This document shows, in pieces, positions 40,788-54,834 of a DNA stretch of 64,000 nucleotides. Position 1 is the first letter of the stretch. Each line of letters opens with the position of its first letter. The DNA comes from Nematostella vectensis. Lineage: Eukaryota > Cnidaria > Anthozoa > Actiniaria > Edwardsiidae. The notes beneath the pieces are model-generated. The model saw only the letters and a program-made list of their open reading frames with translations, was not told where the DNA came from and searched no databases. The stretch spans positions 870,001 through 934,000 of the forward strand of contig NC_064038.1 in the NCBI RefSeq assembly GCF_932526225.1. The letters are read 5' to 3'. Both the position numbers and the translations under genes were made by a program.

Positions 40788-43700
40788 GCCCTGACACAAT
40801 GAACTTCAGTGAAATTCTAATACTGACTTATGAGCTTTTGGTACATGTTGGAGACTTTAAACAAAACAAAAAAAAATGACCACAAACTGTCAATTAACAT
40901 AGTTTTCAATATAATATAGCATATTATTTAATAAGGTATTCACAGCTTTTAAAAAGTTCAACTGTTTGTTGACACTTAAAAGCCTACAATAATCACTGAC
41001 TCCAGACATGCGCAGTACTATGTTGCTGCCCCTTTAAAGTAAAATACAGCTTTACTTAGTCAGCGCAGACAAAATTGCGGATTTTGTCAATATTCTAATA
41101 TGAAGATGTCAATATTCTCCCCCCTTACGTCTTTATTTCTATTTATTTTATGATTTTCACATGATAACAAAACAGCGTCTTTTTTCTTCGCTAATTTGAT
41201 GTCATGTACACAATAAAAGAGATGCGCCCGTACGCATGGCGAGTCCCCAAGGGACCCAAGACGCCCACATAGACCTCTATTTTTTTGTCATCAACAATCT
41301 CGGCGAGCTGTGCGTGGCGTAACCGTATTACAGGCCTGGGATCCTGGTTATTGTCCTCCCCATTAATGCGCGGGTTGGGATAACCTTGCAAGAGTGTTGT
41401 ACAGCATATTCGCTCGGAAATATCGGTGCTTGGGGCCTTCGGGTTCTTTACAGCCTTCCGTAAAAGCCTTGTGCTGCCATACCGATTGGGTAATCCGTAT
41501 GTATGGTTTCCGTTTTGTTCTTCAGACCGGGTTCGATCCCAGGCCAATGGGCTTTTTTTTTAATTCGTTTTTTTTTCTTTGTGCTGGACCCCCTTAATCC
41601 TGATAGGTTTTGCGCAAAAATAATAAAAAAAAGTGAGTTTGCAAAATAAGCTTGCTAGATTTATTGATTATATGTATTCAATTTGTTCCTAGGAAGTTAA
41701 CAAAAAACACAAAGCAAAGAGTTTGAGGAAGTAAACAAGTATGTGAACTTTAATGTTCTATTTGAAGGGGTGCATTTTGTACAGGGAAGCATACATAGAA
41801 TGCTTAACTGGTGGAGAGGGAAGAGGTAAAAGTTTATTGAGCATAATTTCAACAATAGCAGGGGGAAGAGAGGGGCACTCTCTTCATACAATATTGCAGT
41901 TGTTACCTATTATTAAATAAGTTTGTAACATGTCTTTGTTTATTAAGCAAGGTCTATTTCTGAGACAAGCAAACTCAAGTAAGAGCTGTTGAAATAACAG
42001 GTGAGTGTTAAAAAAAACAATTATCTGATTAGAAAACTAATGTAGATTCCTTTGCACCAAATAAGAACAAACTTCATTTTGTTTGTTATTTATGAGGAAC
42101 GAGATGAGCTCTACAAGGCCAAGAAGAAATATGTATTGCTCATCTAAATTATACAAGTAAATAATAATATTAAAAAAGAATTACTGTAAGTAATTAGAGT
42201 GGTTTTCATTAACCCGTGAAACAAAGTGTGATAGTTAAACGGTAATAGTTAGTAAAACACAAAACAGAACAATAGAATCAGATCACAACAAAGTGTAATA
42301 CGCTAAAGCGTAGTTCACGGGTTAATGAAGGTTTTGATATTTCAACCTTACATCCACATGAAAGTAATGCCTAATATCGAGTGCCCTACAGTAAGTGTTT
42401 TGCAGTCAAGTTGTTTTCTTTTAGTAGGTAAAAAATTATTCTAAATAATAGTAATCATAGCTATGGTCACCACTTACACATATAGAAACTGTAAGGAAAA
42501 GTAAGAAAAAAAATATATATATATATATGCAGTCAAACAACAGAATTGCATGATAACCTTGAATATATTGAATAAAGGACTGCAAAAAAAACATCTTTTG
42601 TACTAGTTGCTTGAATTGACCCTTGGCTATTTTTAGCTGAATTCCCCTCCCCCTCTAAAAAAGAAAATAATAATAATAATAATAGAACAAAACTAAAAAG
42701 AAAACAAACACAACAGAGACCCCCACCAACAATTTTGATTTTTTTTACTTTCCTTTAAAAGGGGAGTGTCATGGTTAAGAGATTTGCAATAGCTCTAGAG
42801 CCCTGACACAATGAACTTCAGTGAAATTCTAATACTGACTTATGAGCTTTTGGTACATGTGGGAGACTTTAAACAAAACAAAAAAAATGACCACAAACTG
42901 TCAATTAACATAGTTTTCAATATAATATAGCATATTATTTAATAAGGTATTCACAGCTTTTAAAAAGTTCAACTGTTTGTTGACACTTAAAAGCCTACAA
43001 TAATCACTGACTCCAGACATGCGCAGTACTATGTTGCTGCCCCTTTAAAGTAAAATACAGCTTTACTTAGTCAGCGTAGACAATATTGCGGATTTTGTCA
43101 ATATTCTAATATGAATATGTCAATATTCTCCCCCCTTACGTCTTTATTTCTATTTATTTTATGCGTTTCACATGATACCAAACAGCGTCTTTTTTCTTCG
43201 CTAATTTGATGTCATGTACACAATAAAAGAGATGCGCCCGTGCGCATGGCGAGTCCCCAAGGGACACAAGACGCCCAAATAGACCTCTATTTTTTGTCAT
43301 CCACAATCTCGGCGAGCTGTGCGTGGCGTAACCGTATTACAGGCCTGGGATCCTGGTTATTGTCCTCCCCATTAATGCGCGGGTTGGGATAACCTTGCAA
43401 GAGTGTTGTACAGCATATTCGCTCGGAAATATCGGTGCTTGGGGCCTTCGGGTTCTTTACAGCCTTCCGTAAAAGCCTTGTGCTGCCATACCGATTGGGT
43501 AATCCGTATGTATGGTTTCCGTTTTGTTCTTCAGACCGGGTTCGATCCCAGGCCAATGGGCTTTTTTTTTATTCGTTTTCTTTCTTTGTGCTTGACCCCC
43601 CTAATCCTGATTGGTTTTGCGCAAAAATAATAAAAAAAGTGAGTTTGCAAAATAAGCTTCCTGAATTTATTGATTATATGTATTCAATTTGTTCCTAGGA

Positions 43701-46230
43701 AGTTAACAAAAAACACAAAGCAAAGAGTTTGAGGAAGTAAACAAGTATGTGAACATTAATGTTCTATTTGAAGGGGCGCATTTTGTACAGGGAAGCATAC
43801 ATAGAATGCTTAACTGGTGGAGAGGGGAGAGGTAACAGTTTATTGAGCATAATGTCAACAATAGCAGGGGAAGGGAGGAACACTCTCTTCATACAATATT
43901 GCAGTTGTTACCTATTATTAAATAAGTTTGTAAGATATATTTGTTTATTAAGCAAGGTCTATTTCTGAGACAAGCAAACTCAAGTAAGAGCTGTTGAAAT
44001 AACAGGTGAGTGTTAAAAAAAACAATTATCTGATTAGAAAACTAATGTAGATTCCTTTGCAGCAAATAAGAACAAACTTCATTTTGTTTGTTATTTATGA
44101 GGAACGAGATGAGCTCTACAAGGCCAAGAAGAAATATGTATTGCTCATCTAAATTATACAAGTAAATGATAATATTAAAAAAGAATAACTGTAAGTAATT
44201 AGAGTGGTTTTCATTAACCCGTGAAACAAAGTGTGATTGTTAAACGGTAATAGTTAGTAAAACACAAAAAAGAACAATAGAATCAGATCACAACAAAGTG
44301 TAATACGCTAAAGCGTAGTTCACGGGTTAATGAAGGTTTTGAAATTTCAACCTTATATCCACATGAAAGTAATGCCTAATATCGAGTGCCCTAGAGTAAG
44401 TGTTTTGCAGTCAAGTTGTTTTCTTTTAGTAGGTAAAAAATTATTCTAAATAATAGTAATCATAGCTATGGTCACCACTTACACATATAGAACTTGTAAT
44501 GAAAAGAAAGAAAAAATATATATATATATGCAGTCAAACAACTGAATTGCATGATAACCTTGAATATATTAAATAAGGGACTGCAAAAAAACATCTTTTG
44601 TACTAGTTGCTTGAATTGACCCTTGGCTATTTTTAGCTGAATTCCCCTCCCCCTCTAAAAAAGAAAATAATAATAATAATAGAACAAAACTAAAAATAAA
44701 ACAAACACAACAGAGACCCCCCACCAAGAATTTTGATATTTTTACACTCCTTTAAAGGGGGAGTGTCATGGTTAAGAGATTTGCAATAGCTCTATAGCCC
44801 TCACACAATGAACTTCAGTGAAATTCTAATACTGACTTATGAGCTTTTGGTACATGTGGGAGACTAAACAAAACAAAAAAATGACCACAAACTGTCAATT
44901 AACATAGTTTTCAATATCATATTGCATATTATTTAATAAGGTATTGACAGCTTTTAAAACGTTCAACTGTTTGTAGACACTTAAAAGCCTACAATAATCA
45001 CTGATTCCAGACATGCGCAGTACTATGTTGCTGCCCCTTTAAAGTAAAATACAGCTTTACTTAGTCAGCGTAGACAAAATTGCGGATTTTGTCAATATTC
45101 TAATATGAAGATGTGAATATTCTCCCCCCTTACGTCTTTATTTCTATTTATTTTATGATTTTCACATGATATCAAAACAGCGTCTTTTTTCTTCGCTAAT
45201 TTGATGTCATGTACACAATAAAAGAGATGCGCCCGTGCGCATGGCGAGTCCCCAAGGGACCCAAGACGCCCAAATAGACCTCTATTTTTTGTCATCCACA
45301 ATCTCGGCGAGCTGTGCGTGGCGTAACCGTATTACAGGCCTGGGATCCTGGTTATTGTCCTCCCCATTAATGCGCGGGTTGGGATAACCTTGCAAGAGTG
45401 TTGTACAGCATATTCGCTCGGAAATATCGGTGCTTGGGGCCTAAGGGTTCTTTACAGCCTTCCGTAAAAGCCTTGTGCTGCCATACCGATTGGGTAATCC
45501 GTATGTATGGTTTCCGTTTTGTTCTTCAGACCGGGTTCGATCCCAGGCCAATGGGTTTTTTTTTAAATCGTTTTTTTTTTCTTTGTGCTGGACCCCCTTA
45601 ATCCTGATAGGTTTTGCGCAAAAATAATAAAAAAAAGTGAGTTTGCAAAATAAGCTTGCTAGATTTATTGATTATATGTATTCAATTTGTTCCTAGGAAG
45701 TTAACAAAAAACAAAAAGCAAAGAGTTTGAGGAAGTAAACAAGTATGTGAACTTTAATGTTCTATTTGAAGGGGTGCATTTTGTACAGGGAAGCATACAT
45801 AGAATGCTTAACTGGTGGAGAGGGGAGAGGTAACAGTTTATTGAGCATAATGTCAACAATAGCAGGGGGAAGGGAGGGGCACTCTCTTCATACAATATTG
45901 CTGTTGTTACCTATTATTAAATAAGTTTGTAACATGTCTTTGTTTATTAAGCAAGGTCTATTTCTGAGACAAGCAAACTCAAGTAAGAGCTGTTGAAATA
46001 ACAGCTGAGTGTTAAAAAAAACCAATTATCTGATTAGAAAACTAATGTAGATTCCTTTGCACCAAATAAGAACAAACTTCATTTTGTTTGTTATTTATGA
46101 GGAACGAGATGAGCTCTACAAGGCCAAGAAGAAATATGTATTGCTCATCTAAATTATACAAGTAAATAATAATATTAAAAAAGAATTACTGTAAGTAATT
46201 AGAGTGGTTTTCATTAACCCGTGAAACAAA

Positions 46231-46312
46231 GTGTGATAGTTAAACGGTAACAGTTAGTAAAACACAAAAAAGTGTGATAGTTGAACGGTAACAGTTAGTA
46301 AAACACAAAAAA
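46231..46312. repeat. 41-bp tandem duplication inside unit 23's MITE-like element
   Basis: The segment starting GTGTGATAGT at 46231 is repeated from 46272 with one substitution. A second small duplication of a T-rich tract occurs near 46785-46800. Together they make this the only unit much longer than the others (2054 bp). Confidence 0.85.
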
Positions 46313-49300
46313 GAACAATAGAATCAGATCACAACAAAGTGTAATACGCTAAAGCGTAGTTCACAGGTTAATGAAGGTTTTGACATTTCAACCTTACATC
46401 CACATGAAAGTAATGCCTAATATCGATTGCCCTACAGTAAGTGTTTTGCAGTCAAGTTGTTTTCTTTTAGTAGGTAAAAAAATTTTCTAAATAATAGTAA
46501 TCATAGTTATGGTCACCACTTACACATATAGAACTTGTAATGAAAAGAAAGAAAAAATATATATATATGCAGTCAAACAACAGAATTGCATGATAACCTT
46601 GAATATATTGAATAAAGGACTGCAAAAAAACATCTTTTGTACTAGTTGTTTGAATTGACCCTTGGCTATTTTTAGCTGAATTCCCCTCCCCCTGTAAAAA
46701 AGAAAATAATAATAATAATAGAACAAAACTAAAAAGAAAACAAACACAACAGAGACCCCCACCAACAATTTTGATTTTTTTTACTTTCTTTTTTTTTACT
46801 TTCCTTTAAAGGGGGAGTGTCATGTTTAAGAGATTTGCAATAGCTCTAGAGCCCTGACACAATGAACTTCAGTGAAATTGTAATACTGACTTATGAGCTT
46901 TTGGTACATGTGGGAGACTTTAAACAAAACAAAAAGATTGACCACAAACTGTCAATTAACATAGTTTTCAATATAATATAGCATATTATTTAATAAGGTA
47001 TTCACAGCTTTTAAAAAGTTCAACTGTTTGTAGACACTTAAAAGCCTACAATAATCACTGACTCCAGACATGCGCAGTACTATGTTGCTGCCCCTTTAAA
47101 GTAAAATACAGCTTTTCTTAGTCAGCGTAGACAAAATTGCGGATTTTGTCAATATTCTAATATGAAGATGTGAATATTCTCCCCCCTTACGTCTTTATTT
47201 CTATTTATTTTATGATTTTCACATGATACCAAAACAGCGTCTTTTTTCTTCGCTAATTTGATGTCATGTACACAATAAAAGAGATGCGCCCGTGCGCATG
47301 GCGAGTCCCCAAGGGACCCAAGACGCCCAAATAGACCTCTATTTTTTGTCATCCACAATCTCGGCGAGCTGTGCGTGGCGTAACCGTATTACAGGCCTGG
47401 GATCCTGGTTATTGTCCTCCCCATTAATGCGCGGGTTGGGATAACCTTGCAAGAGTGTTGTACAGCATATTCGCTCGGAAATATCGGTGCTTGGGGCCTA
47501 AGGGTTCTTTACAGCCTTCCGTAAAAGCCTTGTGCTGCCATACCGATTGGGTAATCCGTATGTATGGTTTCCGTTTTGTTCTTCAGACCGGGTTCGATCC
47601 CAGGCCAATGGGTTTTTTTTTAATTCGTTTTTTTTTTCTTTGTGCTGGACCCCCTTAATCCTGATAGGTTTTGCGCAAAAATAATAAAAAAAAAGTGAGT
47701 TTGCAAAATAAGCTTGCTAGATTTATTGATTATATGTATTCAATTTGTTCCTAGGAAGTTAACAAAAAACAAAAAGCAAAGAGTTTGAGGAAGTAAACAA
47801 GTATGTGAACTTTAATGTACTATTTGAAGGGGTGCATTTTGTACAGGGAAGCATACATAGAATGCTTAACTGGTGGAGAGGGGAGAGGTAACAGTTTATT
47901 GAGCATAATGTCAACAATAGCAGGGGGAAGGGAGGGGCACTCTCTTCATACAATATTGCAGTTGTTACCTATTATTAAATAAGTTTGTAACATGTCTTTG
48001 TTTATTAAGCAAGGTCAATTTCTGAGACAAGCAAACTCGAGTAAGAGCTGTTGAAATAACAGGTGAGTGTTAAAAAAAACAATTATCTGATTAGAAAACT
48101 AATGTAGATTCCTTTGCACCAAATAAGAACAAACTTCATTTTGTTTGTTATTTATGAGGAACGAGATGAGCTCTACAAAGCCATAAAGAAATATGTATTG
48201 CTCATCTAAATTATACAAGTAAATAATAATATTGAAAAAGAACTACTGTAAGTAATTAGAGTGGTTTTCATTAACCCGTGAAACAAAGTGTGATAGTTAA
48301 ACGGTAATAGTTAGTAAAACACAAAAAAAGTACAATAGAATAAGATCACCACAAAGTGTAATACGCTAAAGCGTAGTTCACGGGTTAATAAAGGTTTTGA
48401 CATTTCAACCTTACATCCACATGAAAGTAATGCCTAATATCGTGTGCCCTACAGTAAATGTTTTGCAGTCAAGTTGTTTTCTGTTAGTAGGTAAAAAATT
48501 ATTTTAAATCATAGTAATCATAGCTATGGTCACCACTTACACATATAGAACTTGTAATGAAAAGAAAGAAAAAATATATATATATATATATGCAGTCAAA
48601 CAACAGAATTGCATGATAACCTTGAATATATTGAATAAAGGACTGCAAAAAAACATCTTTTGTACTAGTTGCTTGAATTGACCCTTGGCTATTTTTAGCT
48701 GAATTCCCCTCCCCCTCTAAAAAAGAAAATAATAATAATAATAGAACAAAACTAAAAAGAAAACAAACACAACAGAGACCCCCACCAACAATTTTGATTT
48801 TTTTTACTTTCCTTTAAAGGGGGAGTGTCATGTTTAAGAGATTTGCAATAGCTCTAGAGCCCTGACACAATGAACTTCAGTGAAATTCTAATATTGACTT
48901 ATGAGCTTTTGGTACATGTGGGAGACTTTAAACAAAACAAAAAAAATGACCACAAACTGTCAATTAACATAGTTTTCAATATAATATAGCATATTATTTA
49001 ATAAGGTATTCACAGCTTTTAAAAAGTTCAACTGTTTGTTGACACTTAAAAGCCTACAATAATCACTGACTCCAGACATGCGCAGTACTATGTTGCTGCC
49101 CCTTTAAAGTAAAATACAGCTTTACTTAGTCAGCGTAGACAAAATTGCGGATTTTGTCAATATTCTAATATGAAGATGTGAATATTCTCCCCCCTTACGT
49201 CTTTATTTCTATTTATTTTATGATTTTCACATGATACCAAAACAGCGTCTTTTTTCTTCGCTAATTTGATGTCATGTACACAATAAAAGAGATGCGCCCG

Positions 49301-52300
49301 TGCGCATGGCGAGTCCCCAAGGGACCCAAGACGCCCAAATAGACCTCTATTTTTTGTCACCGACAATCTCGGCGAGCTGTGCGTGGCGTAACCGTATTAC
49401 AGGCCTGGGATCCTGGTTATTGTCCTCCCCATTAATGCGCGGGTTGGGATAACCTTGCAAGAGTGTTGTACAGCATATTCGCTCGGAAATATCGGTGCTT
49501 GGGGCCTTCGGGTTCTTTACAGCCTTCCGTAAAAGCCTTGTGCTGCCATACCGATTGGGTAATCCGTATGTATGGTTTCCGTTTTGTTCTTCAGACCGGG
49601 TTCGATCCCAGGCCAATGGGTTTTTTTTAAATCGTTTTTTTTTTCTTTGTGCTGGACCCCCTTAATCCTGATAGGTTTTGCGCAAAAATAATAAAAAAAA
49701 GTGAGTTTGCAAAATAAGCTTGCTAGATTTATTGATTATATGTATTCAATTTGTTCCTAGGAAGTTAACAAAAAACAAAAAGCAAAGAGTTTGAGGAAGT
49801 AAACAAGTATGTGAACTTTAATGTTCTATTTGAAGGGGTGCATTTTGTACAGGGAAGCATACATAGAATGCTTAACTGGTGGAGAGGGGAGAGGTAACAG
49901 TTTATTGAGCATAATGTCAACAATAGCAGGGGGAAGGGAGGGGCACTCTCTTCATACAATATTGCAGTTGTTACCTATTATTAAATAAGTTTGTAACATG
50001 TCTTTGTTTATTAAGCAAGGTCTATTTCTGAGACAAGCAAACTCAAGTAAGAGCTGTTGAAATAACAGCTGAGTGTTAAAAAAAACAATTATCTGATTAG
50101 AAAACTAATGTAGATTCCTTTGCACCAAATAAGAACAAACTTCATTTTGTTTGTTATTTATGAGGAACGAGATGAGCTCTACAAGGCCAAGAAGAAATAT
50201 GTATTGCTCATCTAAATTATACAAGTAAATAATAATATTGAAAAAGAACTACTGTAAGTAATTAGAGTGGTTTTCATTAACCCGTGAAACAAAGTGTGAT
50301 AGTTAAACGGTAATAGTTAGTAAAACACAAAAAAAGTACAATAGAATCAGATCACCACAAAGTGTAATACGCTAAAGCGTAGTTCACGGGTTAATAAAGG
50401 TTTTGACATTTCAACCTTACATCCACATGAAAGTAATGCCTAATATCGAGTGCTCTACAGTAAATGTTTTGCAGTCAAGTTGTTTTCTGTTAGTAGGTAA
50501 AAAAATATTCTAAATCATAGTAATCATAGCTATGGTCACCACTTACACATATAGAACTTGTAATGAAAAGAAAGAAAAAATATATATATATATATGCAGT
50601 CAAACAACAGAATTGCATGATAACCTTGAATATATTGAATAAAGGACTGCAAAAAAACATCTTTTGTACTAGTTGCTTGAATTGACCCTTGGCTATTTTT
50701 AGCTGAATTCCCCTCCCCCTCTAAAAAAGAAAATAATAATAATAATAGAAGAAAACTAAAAAGAAAACAAACACAACAGAGACCCCCACCAACAATTTTG
50801 ATTTTTTTTACTTTCCTTTAAAGGGGGAGTGTCATGTTTAAGAGATTTGCAATAGCTCTAGAGCCCTGACACAATGAACTTCAGTGAAATTCTAATACTG
50901 ACTTATGAGCTTTTGGTACATGTGGGAGACTTTAAACGAAACAAAAAAAATGACCACAAACTGTCAATTAACATAGTTTTCAATATAATATAGCATATTA
51001 TTTAATAAGGTATTCACAGCTTTTAAAAAGTTCAACTGTTTGTTGACACTTAAAAGCCTACAATAATCACTGACTCCAGACATGCGCAGTACTATGTTGC
51101 TGCCCCTTTAAAGTAAAATACAGCTTTACTTAGTCAGCGTAGACAAAATTGCGGATTTTGTCAATATTCTAATATGAAGATGTGAATATTCTCCCCCCTT
51201 ACGTCTTTATTTCTATTTATTTTATGATTTTCACATGATACCAAAACAGCGTCTTTTTTCTTCGCTAATTTGATGTCATGTACACAATAAAAGAGATGCG
51301 CCCGTGCGCATGGCGAGTCCCCAAGGGACCCAAGACGCCCAAATAGACCTCTATTTTTTGTCACCGACAATTTTGGCGAGCTGTGCGTGGCGTAACCGTA
51401 TTACAGGCCTGGGATCCTGGTTATTGTCCTCCCCATTAATGCGCGGGTTGGGATAACCTTGCAATAGTGTTGTACAGCATATTCGCTCGGAAATATCGGT
51501 GCTTGGGGCCTTCGGGTTCTTTACAGCCTTCCGTAAAAGCCTTGTGCTGCCATACCGATTGGGTAATCCGTATGTATGGTTTCCGTTTTGTTCTTCAGAC
51601 CGGGTTCGATCCCAGGCCAATGGGTTTTTTTTTAATTCGTTTTTTTTTCTTTGTGCTGGACCCCCTTAATCCTGATAGGTTTTGCGCAAAAATAATAAAA
51701 AAAAGTGAGTTTGCAAAATAAGCTTGCTAGATTTATTGATTATATGTATTCAATTTGTTCCTAGGAAGTTAACAAAAAACACAAAGCAAAGAGTTTGAGG
51801 AAGTAAACAAGTATGTGAACTTTAATGTTCTATTTGAAGGGGTGCATTTTGTACAGGGAAGCATACATAGAATGCTTAACTGGTGGAGAGGGAAGAGGTA
51901 AAAGTTTATTGAGCATAATTTCAACAATAGCAGGGGGAAGAGAGGGGCACTCTCTTCATACAATATTGCAGTTGTTACCTATTATTAAATAAGTTTGTAA
52001 CATGTCTTTGTTTATTAAGCAAGGTCAATTTCTGAGACAAGCAAACTCGAGTAAGAGCTGTTGAAATAACAGGTGAGTGTTAAAAAAAACAATTATCTGA
52101 TTAGAAAACTAATGTAGATTCCTTTGCACCAAATAAGAACAAACTTCATTTTGTTTGTTATTTATGAGGAACGAGATGAGCTCTACAAAGCCATAAAGAA
52201 ATATGTATTGCTCATCTAAATTATACAAGTAAATAATAATATTGAAAAAGAACTACTGTAAGCAATTAGAGTGGTTTTCATTAACCCGTGAAACAAAGTG

Positions 52301-53874
52301 TGATAGTTAAACGGTAATAGTTAGTAAAACACAAAAAAAGTACAATAGAATCAGATCACCACAAAGTGTAATACGCTAAAGCGTAGTTCACGGGTTAATA
52401 AAGGTTTTGAAATTTCAACCTTACATCCACATGAAAGTAATGCCTAATATCGAGTGCCCTACAGTAAATGTTTTGCAGTCAAGTTGTTTTCTGTTAGTAG
52501 GTAAAAAAATATTCTAAATCATAGTAATCATAGCTATGGTCACCACTTACACATATAGAACTTGTAATGAAAAGAAAGAAAAAAATATATATATATATGC
52601 AGTCAAACAACAGAATTGCATGATAACCTTGAATATATTGAATAAAGGACTGCAAAAAAAACATCTTTTGTACTAGTTGCTTGAATTGACCCTTGGCTAT
52701 TTTTAGCTGAATTCCCCTCCCCCTCTAAAAAAGAAAATAATAATAATAATAATAATAGAAGAAAACTAAAAAGAAAACAAACACAACAGAGACCCCCACC
52801 AACAATTTTGATTTTTTTTACTTTCCTTTAAAAGGGGAGTGTCATGTTTAAGAGATTTGCAATAGCTCTAGAGCCCTGACACAATGAACTTCAGTGAAAT
52901 TCTAATACTGACTTATGAGCTTTTGGTACATGTGGGAGACTTTAAACAAAACAAAAAAAATGACCACAAACTGTCAATTAACATAGTTTTCAATATAATA
53001 TAGCATATTATTTAATAAGGTATTCACAGCTTTTAAAAAGTTCAACTGTTTGTTGACACTTAAAAGCCTACAATAATCACTGACTCCAGACATGCGCAGT
53101 ACTATGTTGCTGCCCCTTTAAAGTAAAATACAGCTTTACTTAGTCAGCGTAGACAAAATTGCGGATTTTGTCAATATTCTAATATGAAGATGTGAATATT
53201 CTCCCCCCTTACGTCTTTATTTCTATTTATTTTATGATTTTCACATGATACCAAACAGCGTCTTTTTTCTTCGCTAATTTGATGTCATGTACACAATAAA
53301 AGAGATGCGCCCGTGCGCATGGCGAGTCCCCAAGGGACCCAAGACGCCCAAATAGACCTCTATTTTTTGTCATCCACAATCTCGGCGAGCTGTGCGTGGC
53401 GTAACCGTATTACAGGCCTGGGATCCTGGTTATTGTCCTCCCCATTAATGCGCGGGTTGGGATAACCTTGCAAGAGTGTTGTACAGCATATTCGCTCGGA
53501 AATATCGGTGCTTGGGGCCTTCGGGTTCTTTACAGCCTTCCGTAAAAGCCTTGTGCTGCCATACCGATTGGGTAATCCGTATGTATGGTTTCCGTTTTGT
53601 TCTTCAGACCGGGTTCGATCCCAGGCCAATGGGCTTTTTTTTTTAATTCGTTTTTTTCTTTGTGCTGGACCCCCTTAATCCTGATAGGTTTTGCGCAAAA
53701 ATAATAAAAAAAAGTGAGTTTGCAAAATAAGCTTGCTAGATTTATTGATTATATGTATTCAATTTGTTCCTAGGAAGTTAACAAAAAACACAAAGCAAAG
53801 AGTTTGAGGAAGTAAACAAGTATGTGAACTTTAATGTTCTATTTGAAGGGGTGCATTTTGTACAGGGAAGCATA

Positions 53875-54546
53875 AATTACCTTTTGTTGAGTTTTGGTTC
53901 TCATGGTAATTAAGATGAGGTATTCAACCTCGAATTTAAACGAAATTTATAAAAGTCTATGCAGAGTTTTGGAAAAAGTACCACGCAGGGGGTGAGCTCG
54001 TGACGAGGAGATGGGAAGAGAGATGATTTCAGAGTTTATTCGAATAAAGGAAAGTTGGATATCGTGAATACAAAGTAGTTAGAAACATTACGTACACACC
54101 GGTTGTAACATTTTTGATTGACAAACTTTCCATACTCTATTTTTAGTCTAATTCTCGTCTGCTTACTTGTTTGTCACACGCTGTGACGTTATCTGTGCAT
54201 ATATTAGAGGACAGACGCACGCAAAAAAAGAGAACATATTAACAAATAGATAGCAAAATAATATCCTTAGGTACCTTAGAGCCCCATAAAATTCCCGAGT
54301 ATCTTCCAAGTATATCTTTACTTTGATTTGGTTCTCGTTACATTGTTACACTGTTCTCTGTGCTTTTCCAACTGGGCACGTTTTACAAAAAATTGATTTA
54401 ATATAAAAGTTGATGAACAACGAAAAAGCACGGGGCATAGATAGAGAGTGAAAGGCAGAACTTTTTTGAACGATTCGCCCTTTGTTTTCAATCGCGACTG
54501 ATTATAATAAGATATTTTTTTTACTAGATTGGAGGTTACCATAAAA
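53875..54546. other. Array right edge and 3' flank of NAGA; no gene seen
   Basis: The 2-kb homology stops after GGGAAGCATA and is followed by unique AT-rich sequence. No recognisable gene or repeat is seen. The part nearest 54546 is probably the 3' untranslated region of the minus-strand NAGA gene. A 124-codon minus-strand frame (54318-54692) overlaps the NAGA last exon in another frame and is treated as a shadow. Confidence 0.6.
54035..54402 (-). promoter_or_regulatory. Candidate polyadenylation signals for NAGA
   Basis: On the minus strand ATTAAA lies at 54402-54397, about 145 nt after the stop codon, and a canonical AATAAA lies at 54040-54035, about 510 nt after it. Either could direct cleavage; the first gives a short, the second a longer 3' untranslated region. 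No other AATAAA lies between the stop codon and 54040. Confidence 0.35.
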
Positions 54547-54834
54547 CTAGTAATCCCAGAACGAATTAAGCACGAACATCTTTTTAATATGCTTCTTGCT
54601 CTTCTTGTAATAACGCCTTTTTGAGCTACGAGTCCTCTTGCCTCTAGCGTGGATGACGTCACACGTATGACAAGCCACATTCGCCATGGCAACGTCCTTT
54701 GGGCAGCAGGGGCGTAGCCGTACCATCACCACCCCTGACGGGTTCACTTTTGCGGTGAATTTGCGCGTGTAGACGCCGAGGTTCCGTTGCGCGAACAAAT
54801 CTCTGACGTGAGCCTTGACTGATGTTATGCCAAC
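54547..54834 (-). CDS. NAGA: NAGA last exon with basic C-terminal extension
   Basis: 288 nt: 95 codons and TAG, after acceptor [25 protein letters not shown] and [12 protein letters not shown] match the end of GH27 animal enzymes. The frame then continues about 53 residues past the usual end, with four Cys and a Lys/Arg-rich segment ([20 protein letters not shown]), before the stop at 54549-54547. The acceptor region is repeated twice more upstream (see the repeat at 54800-54975). Confidence 0.92.
   Translation of the reverse strand, partial: VGITSVKAHVRDLFAQRNLGVYTRKFTAKVNPSGVVMVRLRPCCPKDVAMANVACHTCDVIHARGKRTRSSKRRYYKKSKKHIKKMFVLNSFWDY

Larger units (their letters stand above)
762..53874. 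repeat. Tandem array of a ~2.0-kb unit, 26 full copies plus one partial
   Basis: A unit opening with GCCCTGACACAATG (variants in a few copies) recurs head to tail. Unit starts are 762, 2769, 4769, 6769, 8780, 10778, 12777, 14784, 16784, 18782, 20786, 22777, 24768, 26772, 28766, 30770, 32778, 34783, 36778, 38781, 40788, 42800, 44797, 46851, 48859, 50863 and 52873. Lengths run from 1991 to 2012 bp, except the 23rd at 2054 bp. The 27th stops at 53874, about 1 kb in. Copies differ by scattered substitutions, homopolymer and (AT)n/(AAT)n length changes and a few short indels. No open frame exceeds about 124 codons and none looks like a protein family. Both edges are abrupt. The unit is too complex for a simple satellite and resembles a repeated small-RNA gene or a large satellite containing mobile-element pieces. 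Confidence 0.97.

Noticed and set aside
762-53874. rDNA, 5S or snRNA gene cluster
   Set aside because: No 18S/28S/5S sequence and no spliceosomal snRNA motif was recognised in the unit; only a B-box, T-runs and hairpins support an RNA gene, so no known family was assigned.
54318-54692. 124-codon minus-strand frame
   Set aside because: It overlaps the NAGA last exon in a different frame and continues into the 3' flank without any recognisable domain.
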